The position numbers and the translations under genes were made by a program. DNA of 5,810 nt, from assembly GCA_964427955.1 (NCBI GenBank), contig CAYRWY010000383.1:1-5810 (forward strand). The letters are read 5' to 3'. Positions 1 to 5,472 of the stretch are shown piece after piece. This stretch comes from JACRBK01 sp964427955 (GTDB lineage: Bacteria > Chloroflexota > Anaerolineae > Aggregatilineales > Aggregatilineaceae). Position 1 is the stretch's first letter; each line of letters starts with the position of its first letter. A model generated the notes under the pieces. That model searched no databases, had not been told where the DNA came from, and saw nothing but the letters and a program-made list of their open reading frames with translations.

Positions 1-74
1 CCACATGATCCAGCCACCCGGTTTGTCCTGGTCTATCAGGTCGATCTTTCACTCATTTTAGTCGGCTTCGGTCC

Positions 75-117
75 CCTGTCAAAACAAACTGCCAGAACAG
101 TTTTGTTCCGGCAGTTC
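75..117 (-). terminator. Intrinsic terminator of the two-component/Met-rich gene block
   Basis: Read on the minus strand, 116-87 forms a 13-bp stem (arms 116-104 and 99-87) closed by a 4-nt loop AAAC, with one G-U wobble. It is followed by the T-rich tract TTGTTTTG at 86-79. It starts about 30 nt after the stop codon of the Met-rich gene. On the plus strand the same position would be an A-C mismatch and there is no T-run after the stem, so the element is oriented for minus-strand transcripts. The stem geometry is read directly; termination activity is inferred. Confidence 0.8.
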
Positions 118-146
118 GCCAATCGGCAATTCCGTCCCGTCGCGCG

Positions 147-695
147 CTACTGCGCGAGGGTACCCTGCCAGTGATGCGCCCACACCTGGCCGGTCGTGGC
201 GTCGATCATAAATCCGAAGGCAAAGTCCTCACTGTCGGCATGGACGACAGTCACATGGAAATAGCCGTTGAATTCCGCCACCTCACCCACGCTGAGCGTG
301 TCGTCGCCCAGAGTGGCCAGGTAAGCTTCGGCGACTTTGGCAGCTTCGTCCTGAGTCAGGGTCGCGCCCGCCGGGGCAAGTTCCTGCGGGGGAGTCCAGG
401 AGTCCATCATCCGGCCCATCCAATTTCCATCGTACATCATGTGGCCGCCCATCATCCCCGCCTCGTCGGCGAAGGGGCAATCGTCCATCATCCCGCCGCC
501 CATCATCATCCCCATGCCGTGATGGCCGCGACCCTGCATGTGTCCGCCCATCATGCCGTAGCCATAGCTCTGACCGCAAGAGGGGTAATTTCCGGTGGGT
601 CCCTGCGCCTGAGCGGACCAGACTTTGAAGCCGCTGACAGCGATTCCTACCAGGACGACAAGCACCAGCGTGATCAGCAGTTGACGTTTAGACAT
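147..695 (-). CDS. Exported/membrane-anchored Met- and His-rich protein with PepSY-like C-terminal region
   Basis: The product is 182 aa. Residues 6-22 are hydrophobic after a short basic N-terminus (MSKRQ), and an AQA motif at 28-30 could be a signal peptidase site, so the protein is exported or anchored by its N-terminus. Residues 48-97 contain 16 Met and 4 His in a Gly-rich setting (GMMGGHM, GHHGMGMMMGGGMM, MMGGHMM), with Cys40 and Cys73 nearby. Residues about 112-176 look like a PepSY-type unit: an amphipathic helix starting TQDEAAKVAEAYL, then strands ending DATTGQVW. Met/His clusters of this kind bind Cu(I) or Ag(I) in known copper proteins, so extracytoplasmic metal binding is inferred, not shown. 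I chose the start at 695 because AAGGAG lies 9 nt upstream (710-705); the in-frame ATG at 731 lacks this and would put charged residues before the signal. The gene follows the kinase gene after 105 nt and probably has its own regulated promoter. Confidence 0.8.
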   Translation of the reverse strand: MSKRQLLITLVLVVLVGIAVSGFKVWSAQAQGPTGNYPSCGQSYGYGMMGGHMQGRGHHGMGMMMGGGMMDDCPFADEAGMMGGHMMYDGNWMGRMMDSWTPPQELAPAGATLTQDEAAKVAEAYLATLGDDTLSVGEVAEFNGYFHVTVVHADSEDFAFGFMIDATTGQVWAHHWQGTLAQ

Positions 696-704
696 AACAA
701 AGTG

Positions 705-710
705 CTCCTT
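705..710 (-). promoter_or_regulatory. Ribosome binding site fixing the Met-rich gene start at 695
   Basis: AAGGAG on the minus strand lies 9 nt before the ATG at 695-693. It favours this start over the in-frame ATG at 731. Confidence 0.75.
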
Positions 711-744
711 ATCAGCATCGATGTACTCCATTCAGATACTGCCT

Positions 745-750
745 ATGATA
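745..750 (-). promoter_or_regulatory. Candidate -10 element for the Met-rich gene
   Basis: TATCAT on the minus strand (750-745) matches TATAAT at 5 of 6 positions. No good -35 hexamer lies 16-18 bp upstream. Instead, the nearest CTTCAT repeat ends 10 bp upstream, the usual layout of an activator-dependent promoter of the PhoB type. The implied transcript would start near 738 with a leader of about 43 nt. This is inferred from spacing only. Confidence 0.45.
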
Positions 751-760
751 AAGAGCTATC

Positions 761-799
761 ATGAAGACGCTGCAATGCTGATATGAAGTTTTGATGAAG
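761..799 (-). repeat. Three phased CTTCAT direct repeats, candidate response-regulator binding site
   Basis: On the minus strand CTTCAT occurs at 799-794, 788-783 and 766-761, giving spacings of 11 and 22 bp. The slot between the second and third copies (777-772, CATTGC) is degenerate. OmpR/PhoB-family regulators bind as head-to-tail dimers on direct repeats about 11 bp apart, and a gene for such a regulator lies in the same block. The repeats begin one base after the kinase stop codon and end 10 bp before a -10-like sequence. Binding by the regulator at 1943-2635 is inferred. Confidence 0.55.
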
Positions 800-800
800 C

Positions 801-1928
801 TCAGGCCAGCGGCAGGGTGAAATGGAAGGTACTGCCCTGATCGGGGCCTGCACTCTCCGCCCAGATCTGCCCGCCATGCGCTTCGACCAGATAGCGGGCA
901 ATCGTCAGCCCGATCCCGCTGCCGCCGCTGCGCCGGGCGCGGGACTTGTCCACCCGGTAGAAGCGTTGAAACACGCGCGTCAGGTCTTCGGCGGTCAGCC
1001 CCACGCCGGTATCTTGCACCGAAAACCGCAGCATGGAGTCTACGGGAGTCAGGTGGACCGTCACGCTGCCGCCGGACGGCGTGTATTGCAGCGCATTGCC
1101 CAACAGGTTGGTCAACACCTGCTCGACACGATCCTGATCGGCCAACAACTTTGGCAGCAGGGGCGGAGGATCGGCCACCAGCGTGACATTTTTGTCGGCA
1201 TACTGGGGAGCCAGCCGCGCAGCTACAGCCTTCACCAGGGGAGCCGCATCGGTCGCGTGACGATCCAGTTGAAACGCGCCCGCCTCGACGCGCGAGAGTT
1301 CCTGGAGATCGTGGACCAACCGCTGAAGCCGGTCAGCTTCGTGGTGAATGATCTCGAAGGTTTCCGGCGTCGGGGCGATCACGCCATCTTGCAGCCCTTC
1401 CATGTAGCCCTTGATGCTGGCCAGCGGAGTTTTAAGCTCGTGGCTGACGTCCGCGATCAACTGCTGGCGCATAGACTCGGTGGCGGCCAGGCGCGCCGCC
1501 ATATCGTTGAAGCTCCCGACCAGCTCGCCCAACTCGTCTTTCCGGCGGAGCGGAATGCGCTGTTCGAAATGTCCTTCGGCGATATGATGGCTGGCAGCCG
1601 CGACCTGCCGCAGCGGGCGGGTGATCTGCTGGCTGACCAGCCAACTCGCCGCCCCCGCCGCCAGGATCGCCGCGATCCCGGCTTTGAGCAGCGCGCTGTT
1701 CACCGCCTTCCGAAAGTTGGCTTTCAACTCCTGGTTGACCGCCTGGACGGTAGTCGCGGGACCGCCCATCATGTGATCGTGACCCATGCCTTCGCCCATC
1801 GAAGACATGTGTTCCATCTGCGCCGAAAACGTCGCCGGTGCGACGAACGCCGTCGAGATCGCCAGCACCAACAGGCCGATGGCGACCACCACCAGGTAGG
1901 AACCGAAAAACTTCCATGCCAGACTCAT
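801..1928 (-). CDS. Membrane sensor histidine kinase (HAMP-HisKA-HATPase_c) with Met/His-rich sensor loop
   Basis: This 375-aa protein is a complete orthodox histidine kinase. Transmembrane segment 1 spans about residues 10-32 and segment 2 about 80-99, with a loop of about 47 residues outside the membrane. Within that loop residues 38-54 carry 6 Met and 3 His (QMEHMSSMGEGMGHDHMM). A HAMP linker follows at about 100-152. The HisKA domain has the H-box DVSHELKTPLAS with the phosphorylated His at 163. The ATPase domain has the N-box NLLGNALQY (Asn278), the G1 box DTGVGL (Asp306) and the G2 box GGSGIGL (335-341). All catalytic motifs are present. It is expected to phosphorylate the response regulator encoded just upstream. 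Its start lies 14 nt after the regulator stop, and its Shine-Dalgarno AGGAGAG (1944-1938) overlaps that TAG, so translation is probably coupled. A copper/silver-like signal is inferred from the loop, which resembles in composition the Met-rich protein encoded downstream. The ligand is not proven. Confidence 0.93.
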   Translation of the reverse strand: MSLAWKFFGSYLVVVAIGLLVLAISTAFVAPATFSAQMEHMSSMGEGMGHDHMMGGPATTVQAVNQELKANFRKAVNSALLKAGIAAILAAGAASWLVSQQITRPLRQVAAASHHIAEGHFEQRIPLRRKDELGELVGSFNDMAARLAATESMRQQLIADVSHELKTPLASIKGYMEGLQDGVIAPTPETFEIIHHEADRLQRLVHDLQELSRVEAGAFQLDRHATDAAPLVKAVAARLAPQYADKNVTLVADPPPLLPKLLADQDRVEQVLTNLLGNALQYTPSGGSVTVHLTPVDSMLRFSVQDTGVGLTAEDLTRVFQRFYRVDKSRARRSGGSGIGLTIARYLVEAHGGQIWAESAGPDQGSTFHFTLPLA

Positions 1929-1942
1929 CGTTCAAAACTCTC

Positions 1943-2635
1943 CTACCCGACCGGCTGATCTTCGAACTTGTAGCCCACGCCGCGCACGGTCGTGACGAAC
2001 TGTGGGTTGGCCGGGTCGGCCTCTAGCTTCTGGCGGATATGGCCGATATGCACATCCACGACCCGCTCGTCGCCGTAAAAGTCGTAGCCCCAGACCTGGT
2101 GAAGAAGCTGTTCCCGGCTGAAAACCATGCCCGGATAGCTGGCCAGCGTCTTGAGCAGCTTGAATTCGAGCGCCGTCAGATCGATCAGCTCGTCGCCGCG
2201 CCAGACCTCGTGACGCTGGTCGTCGATACGCAGGTGGGCGAACACCAGGGCGCGCTCCTCACCCGGATCGGCGGTCCGACCGCGCCGCAGCACCGCCTTG
2301 ACACGGGCTACCAACTCGCGCGGGCTGAACGGCTTGGTCAGGTAATCGTCCGCGCCGACAGTGAGGCCGATCACGCGGTCAGCTTCTTCGGATCGGGCGG
2401 TCAGCATCAGCACATAGACCTCGGACTCCCGCCGGATCTGCTGCAACACCTGGAGGCCATCGACGCCCGGCAGCATGATGTCCAGGATCACCAGGTCGGG
2501 ATGGTGGCGGCGGAACAAGGCCAACCCCTGCACGCCGTCCGCGGCGCTGTGCACGACGTAGCCTTCAGCTTCCAGATAGGCCTTGACTACGTTGCGAATG
2601 TTCTCTTCGTCGTCTACGATCAGAATAGCAGTCAT
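1943..2635 (-). CDS. OmpR/PhoB-family response regulator
   Basis: The 230-aa product has a receiver domain at about residues 3-115 with the acidic pair Asp8/Asp9, phosphoacceptor Asp52 (VILDIMLPG), Thr79 and Lys101 (TKPF). A winged-helix Trans_reg_C domain follows at about 128-225, including LTALEFKLL, the recognition-helix region VVDVHIGHIRQKL and the wing TVRGVGYKF. Length and domain order are normal for the family. The ATG at 2635 is preceded by AGGAAA (2643-2638). It is the first gene of the minus-strand block and pairs with the kinase that follows at 14 nt. Its likely role is to control the Met-rich gene, through the phased repeats at 761-799, and possibly its own operon. The function class is certain; the specific regulon is inferred. 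Confidence 0.95.
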   Translation of the reverse strand: MTAILIVDDEENIRNVVKAYLEAEGYVVHSAADGVQGLALFRRHHPDLVILDIMLPGVDGLQVLQQIRRESEVYVLMLTARSEEADRVIGLTVGADDYLTKPFSPRELVARVKAVLRRGRTADPGEERALVFAHLRIDDQRHEVWRGDELIDLTALEFKLLKTLASYPGMVFSREQLLHQVWGYDFYGDERVVDVHIGHIRQKLEADPANPQFVTTVRGVGYKFEDQPVG

Positions 2636-2646
2636 GATTTCCTGGT

Positions 2647-2656
2647 TCCATATGGA
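2647..2656. promoter_or_regulatory. Perfect 10-bp palindrome upstream of the response regulator gene
   Basis: TCCATATGGA is its own reverse complement and lies 3 nt upstream of the regulator's Shine-Dalgarno sequence, in the transcribed leader if the -10 at 2672-2667 is used. It could be an operator or chance; it is too short for a stable hairpin. Confidence 0.25.
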
Positions 2657-2666
2657 CCGTGCAGTG

Positions 2667-2672
2667 ATTCTA
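2667..2672 (-). promoter_or_regulatory. Candidate -10 element for the regulator-kinase operon
   Basis: TAGAAT on the minus strand (2672-2667) matches TATAAT at 5 of 6. A weak -35-like CTGACC lies at 2697-2692 with a long 19-bp spacer. A promoter for this block must lie in the 82-bp gap shared with panB, but this exact assignment is uncertain. Confidence 0.35.
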
Positions 2673-2677
2673 CCTAG

Positions 2678-2690
2678 ACTGTATCACAGT
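2678..2690. promoter_or_regulatory. Short dyad in the divergent intergenic region (possible operator)
   Basis: ACTGT-ATC-ACAGT is a perfect 5-bp inverted repeat around a 3-nt centre. It overlaps the candidate panB -35 and lies in the spacer of the candidate opposing promoter, so a bound protein could affect both directions. Function is inferred. Confidence 0.3.
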
Positions 2691-2711
2691 GGGTCAGAGT
2701 CAGGGGATAAT
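2683..2711 (+). promoter_or_regulatory. Candidate panB promoter
   Basis: ATCACA at 2683-2688 (4 of 6 against TTGACA) and GATAAT at 2706-2711 (5 of 6 against TATAAT) are separated by 17 bp. Transcription would then start at about 2717-2718, essentially at the panB ATG, giving a leaderless or nearly leaderless message. The -10 overlaps the AGGGGA that would otherwise be read as a Shine-Dalgarno sequence. Confidence 0.35.
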
Positions 2712-2717
2712 TTAGTT

Positions 2718-3572
2718 ATGGACAAGATCACGCTCCACCAATTGCAGGAGATGAAAGCACGCCACGAGCCGATCACCATGCTCACGGCGTATGATTATCC
2801 CACCGCCCTGATGCTCGATCAGAGTGGGATCGACGTGCTCCTCGTGGGCGATTCGCTGGGCATGGTCGTGCACGGCTTCGAGACGACTCTGCCGGTGACG
2901 ATGGATATGATGGTGCTGCACTGCCAGGCGGTGAAGCGCGCCGCCAAACGGGCGCTGCTCATCGGCGATATGCCCTTCATGAGCTATCAGGTCAACCTCG
3001 ATGATGCCAAGCGCAACGCCGCCCGGCTGGTGACCGAAGGCGGAATGGATGCCGTCAAGCTGGAAGGCGGCCAGCCGATGGTCGAAACCGTGCGCGCCCT
3101 GGTCGAGATCGGGATCGCGGTGCAGGGCCATATCGGGCTGACGCCGCAGAGCGTCGGCCAGTTGGGCGGTTTCAAAGTCCAGGGCAAAACGCGCGAGGCC
3201 GCCCGCCGTCTGCTGCACGACGCCCAGGCGCTCGAACAGGCCGGGGCCTTCAGCCTGGTGTTGGAGGCGATCCCGGCGCGGCTGGCGGAACTGATCAGCC
3301 AGACGATCCAGATCCCCACCTTCGGGATCGGGGCGGGAGCGGGCTGCGACGGGCAGGTGTTGGTCACGCACGACATCCTGGGGCTGTTCGAACGCTTCAC
3401 CCCCAAATTCGTCAAGCAGTACGCCCAGCTCGCGCAGGTCATGCGCACCGCCTTCGAAGCCTACCGGGATGACGTGCGGGCGCGCGCGTTCCCGGCGGCA
3501 GAGCACAGCTTCACGATTTCGGATGACGTGTGGGACGAGATCACGTCCGATCTGCACGACAAGGAAGGTTAG
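2718..3572 (+). CDS. panB: 3-methyl-2-oxobutanoate hydroxymethyltransferase (ketopantoate hydroxymethyltransferase)
   Basis: PanB transfers a hydroxymethyl group from 5,10-methylene-tetrahydrofolate to 2-ketoisovalerate to make ketopantoate, the first committed step of pantothenate synthesis in the cytoplasm. The 284-aa product begins MDKITLHQLQEMK and has normal family length. It shows the hallmark segments TAYDYPTA (23-30), LLVGDSLGMVVHG with the metal ligand Asp45, GDMPFMSY with Asp84, VKLEGG with Lys114 and Glu116, GHIGLTPQS (137-145), and LVLEAIP with the probable catalytic Glu183, followed by PTFGIGAGAGCDGQVLV. I chose the ATG at 2718 because MDKIT fits the family N-terminus. The frame stays open upstream to 2583, but that extension runs antisense through the regulator gene and looks unlike PanB. 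The AGGGGA at 2702-2707 is rather far (10 nt) for a Shine-Dalgarno site. It is first in a panB-panE-panC run and ends inside the panE ribosome-binding region. Confidence 0.97.
   Translation: MDKITLHQLQEMKARHEPITMLTAYDYPTALMLDQSGIDVLLVGDSLGMVVHGFETTLPVTMDMMVLHCQAVKRAAKRALLIGDMPFMSYQVNLDDAKRNAARLVTEGGMDAVKLEGGQPMVETVRALVEIGIAVQGHIGLTPQSVGQLGGFKVQGKTREAARRLLHDAQALEQAGAFSLVLEAIPARLAELISQTIQIPTFGIGAGAGCDGQVLVTHDILGLFERFTPKFVKQYAQLAQVMRTAFEAYRDDVRARAFPAAEHSFTISDDVWDEITSDLHDKEG
3561..3568 (+). promoter_or_regulatory. Strong Shine-Dalgarno sequence pointing to an ATC start for panE
   Basis: AAGGAAGG lies inside the last codons of panB. A 6-nt spacer (TTAGCC, containing the panB TAG) leads to ATC at 3575, where the family's conserved N-terminus begins. 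No ATG, GTG or TTG is available at this distance in frame. Confidence 0.7.
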
Positions 3573-3574
3573 CC

Positions 3575-4501
3575 ATCCGTATCGCGATTTTTGGGATCGG
3601 CGCGATGGGGTGCCTGTTTGGCGCGCGCCTGGCTCCCTATGCTGAGGTGACGCTGATCGGCGGTTGGCAGGATCAGATCCGGGCCTTGCGCGATGCGCCG
3701 CTGCGCGTGGTGCATCCCGACGGCCACGAGGAGTTCGTGCGCGTGCAGGCCAGCGGGGATTATCGCGCCGTGCAGCCGGTGGACGTCGCCCTGATCGCGA
3801 CCAAGGCGCCCAAAACCGACCTGGCCGCGCGGCAGGCCGCTTACCTGCTCTCTCCCACGGGAGTCGCCATCAGCCTGCAAAACGGTCTCGGCAACCCGGA
3901 GATCATCGGGCGGTGGATCGATCCGCAGCGTGTCACGCTGGGGGTTACCACGTTGGGCGCTTCGACCAACGGCCAGGCGGGCGTGGTCTACTGGAACGGC
4001 ACCGGTACGACCTCGTTGGCCACGCATCCAGCCATCGACGCACCGGTGCGCGCTGTCGCACAGTGTCTTGAGCGCGCCGGTCTGCCGATCCACGTGGTCG
4101 AGGACGTCTCGTCGCTGGTGTGGGGCAAGCTGGCGGTCAATGCGGCGATCAACCCCCTGACGGCGGTGCTGCGCGTGCCCAACGGCGCGCTGCTGGACTC
4201 TGCCTGGGCGCGGGGACTGCTGCGCGAAGCGGCGACCGAAGTCGCGGCCACGGCGGCGGCGCAGCACGTGGCGCTGCCCTTCCCTGACGCCACGGCCCAG
4301 GCGGAAGAGGTGGCCCGGCTGACCACGCGCAACACCTCGTCGATGCTGCAAGACGTGCTGCGCGGTGTCGAGACCGAGATCGAGGCCATCAGTGGGGCCG
4401 TGGTGCGCACCGCTGAACCGCGCGGCGTCGAGACTCCGGCCAACCGCCTGCTGTACGCCCTGGTCAAGGCCATTGAAGAAACGTATCCTGCGCGGAAATA
4501 A
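3575..4501 (+). CDS. panE: 2-dehydropantoate 2-reductase (ketopantoate reductase), apparent ATC start
   Basis: PanE reduces ketopantoate to pantoate with NADPH, between the PanB and PanC steps. Counting ATC as residue 1 the product is 308 aa. It has the Rossmann motif GIGAMG (7-12) after a first strand IRIAIF, Lys77 in ATKAPK, the LQNGLGN loop with Asn103, and the helical-domain motif VWGKLAVNAAINPLTA with the catalytic Lys185 plus Asn189 and Asn193. It ends with NTSSMLQD (253-260) and TEIE with Glu268, matching the substrate-binding Ser and Glu of E. coli PanE. The start is odd. Most homologues begin M-[KR]-I at the first strand, but here that position is ATC, 6 nt after AAGGAAGG. The only conventional alternative is GTG at 3530, which would add 15 unrelated residues, overlap panB by 43 nt and have only a weak GGA upstream. 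A later ATG (3605) would destroy the NADPH site. A G-to-C sequencing error or mutation in ATG is also possible. Function is certain; the start is not. Confidence 0.93.
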   Translation: MRIAIFGIGAMGCLFGARLAPYAEVTLIGGWQDQIRALRDAPLRVVHPDGHEEFVRVQASGDYRAVQPVDVALIATKAPKTDLAARQAAYLLSPTGVAISLQNGLGNPEIIGRWIDPQRVTLGVTTLGASTNGQAGVVYWNGTGTTSLATHPAIDAPVRAVAQCLERAGLPIHVVEDVSSLVWGKLAVNAAINPLTAVLRVPNGALLDSAWARGLLREAATEVAATAAAQHVALPFPDATAQAEEVARLTTRNTSSMLQDVLRGVETEIEAISGAVVRTAEPRGVETPANRLLYALVKAIEETYPARK

Positions 4502-4535
4502 AAAAACCCGCGCTTGACTTCGACAGGATTGAGCC

Positions 4536-5375
4536 ATGAAAGTTGTCAAAACCATTCAAGAAGTACGCGCCGACCGTTGGGCCGACACCTGGCTGACCTG
4601 GGGATTGGTCCCCACGATGGGCACGCTGCACGCCGGGCACCTCTCGCTGGTGCGCCGCGCCCGCGCCGAGAATGATCGCGTCGGGGTGAGCATCTTCGTC
4701 AACCCGATCCAGTTCGACCGTCCCGACGATCTGAAAGCTTATCCCCGCCAGTTGGCACGCGACTGCGAGCTGCTGGAAGCGGAAGGGGTCGATCTGATCT
4801 GGGCACCGCCGGAAGAGGAAATGTATCCGCCGAATTACCAGACGTACATCGATTTGGAGAAAATCACCAAACCGCTCGAAGGAGCCTCGCGGGCCGGGCA
4901 TTTCCGGGGTGTCGCGACGGTGGTGGCCAAGCTGTTCAACGTCTTCCAACCCAACCGGGCTTATTTCGGCCAGAAGGACGCCCAGCAGGTCGCCGTGATC
5001 CGGCAGATGGTGCGCGATCTGGCGTTCAACCTGGACGTCGTGACCTGTCCCATCGTGCGCGAGCCGGATGGGCTGGCGATGAGCAGCCGCAACTTGCGCC
5101 TGAATCCACAGGAGCGGACGGCGGCCCTGGTGCTGTCGCGAGCGTTGCACGCCGCCGAGGCGGAATGGCAGCGCGGCGCGCGCGAGGCCGATCACCTGCG
5201 GGCGACGATGACCGCCGTGATCGGGGCCGAACCGCTGGCCCGGCTGGATTACGTCAGCGCGGCGGACCCCCTCACACTTCAGGAGATTCAGGGCGACGTG
5301 AGCCAGGCCCTGCTCAGCATGGCGGTGTTCGTCGGCCCGGTGCGCCTGATCGACAACCTGGTGCTGGGGGCTTGA
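4536..5375 (+). CDS. panC: Pantothenate synthetase (pantoate--beta-alanine ligase)
   Basis: PanC condenses pantoate with beta-alanine using ATP through a pantoyl-adenylate intermediate, the last step to pantothenate. The 279-aa protein has full family length. It shows PTMGTLHAGHLSL (26-38) with the nucleotide-binding HxGH as H32-A-G-H35, the pantoate-site region SIFVNPIQF (52-60), RAGHFRGVATVV (119-130), YFGQKDAQQ (143-151), and REPDGLAMSSRN (175-186), which holds the KMSKS-equivalent M182-S-S-R-N. The shorter C-terminal domain that covers the active site follows. AGGA at 4525-4528 precedes the ATG by 7 nt. Only 34 nt separate it from panE, so the three pan genes form an operon. No panD follows within the window, so beta-alanine must come from a gene elsewhere. 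Confidence 0.97.
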   Translation: MKVVKTIQEVRADRWADTWLTWGLVPTMGTLHAGHLSLVRRARAENDRVGVSIFVNPIQFDRPDDLKAYPRQLARDCELLEAEGVDLIWAPPEEEMYPPNYQTYIDLEKITKPLEGASRAGHFRGVATVVAKLFNVFQPNRAYFGQKDAQQVAVIRQMVRDLAFNLDVVTCPIVREPDGLAMSSRNLRLNPQERTAALVLSRALHAAEAEWQRGAREADHLRATMTAVIGAEPLARLDYVSAADPLTLQEIQGDVSQALLSMAVFVGPVRLIDNLVLGA

Positions 5376-5407
5376 ACCGTATAGGACCAAGCAGGTCCAA
5401 ACGGCTT
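5375..5407 (+). other. Imperfect hairpin in the panC-pdxT gap
   Basis: GGACC (5384-5388) and GGTCC (5394-5398) pair around a 5-nt loop AAGCA. After a small internal loop, CCGT (5377-5380) pairs with ACGG (5401-5404), about 9 bp in total. No U-run follows, so this is not a standard terminator. It may be a pause, processing or mRNA-stability element, or chance. Confidence 0.35.
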
Positions 5408-5434
5408 GTCAGCGGCTCTCAAGGGCATTACATT
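5406..5434 (+). promoter_or_regulatory. Candidate pdxT promoter
   Basis: TTGTCA (5406-5411, 5 of 6 against TTGACA) and TACATT (5429-5434, 4 of 6 against TATAAT) are 17 bp apart. They lie in the 97-bp gap after panC, in the most A/T-rich part of the right block. The implied leader is about 32 nt. An imperfect dyad, CATTC/GAATG (5431-5447), overlaps the -10. Confidence 0.4.
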
Positions 5435-5472
5435 CATTTTCAGAATGACGAATGGACGCCTGGAGGATCGCT

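Noticed and set aside
1..174. Plus-strand frame open from the window edge to a TGA at 172-174, possibly the 3' end of a convergent gene
   Set aside because: It runs through the terminator hairpin and into the end of the Met-rich gene, and the 57 residues show no recognisable domain. An open frame this short in this composition is expected by chance.
405..554. Repeated CAT/CATCAT triplets on the plus strand as a microsatellite or repeat array
   Set aside because: They are the codons for the Met-rich segment (ATG on the minus strand), interrupted irregularly by Gly, His and Asp codons, so the pattern is explained by the protein.
696..731. Upstream in-frame ATG at 731 as the start of the Met-rich protein
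   Set aside because: It would put 12 mostly charged residues before the signal/anchor segment and has no good ribosome-binding site. The ATG at 695 has AAGGAG 9 nt upstream.
822..1958. Long plus-strand open frame (378 aa) opposite the histidine kinase gene
   Set aside because: It is an antisense shadow of the kinase gene. The translation is rich in Arg, Gln, His and Gly with no recognisable motif, whereas the minus-strand frame has every kinase motif.
3569..4555. Long minus-strand open frame (328 aa) opposite panE
   Set aside because: Antisense shadow in GC-rich DNA. The plus frame has complete PanE motifs. Similar shadows lie opposite panB (2712-3557) and panC (4464-5390).
5384..5398. GGACC/GGTCC hairpin as an intrinsic terminator of the pan operon
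   Set aside because: The core stem is only 5 bp and no T-rich tract follows. It is kept only as a possible structural element.
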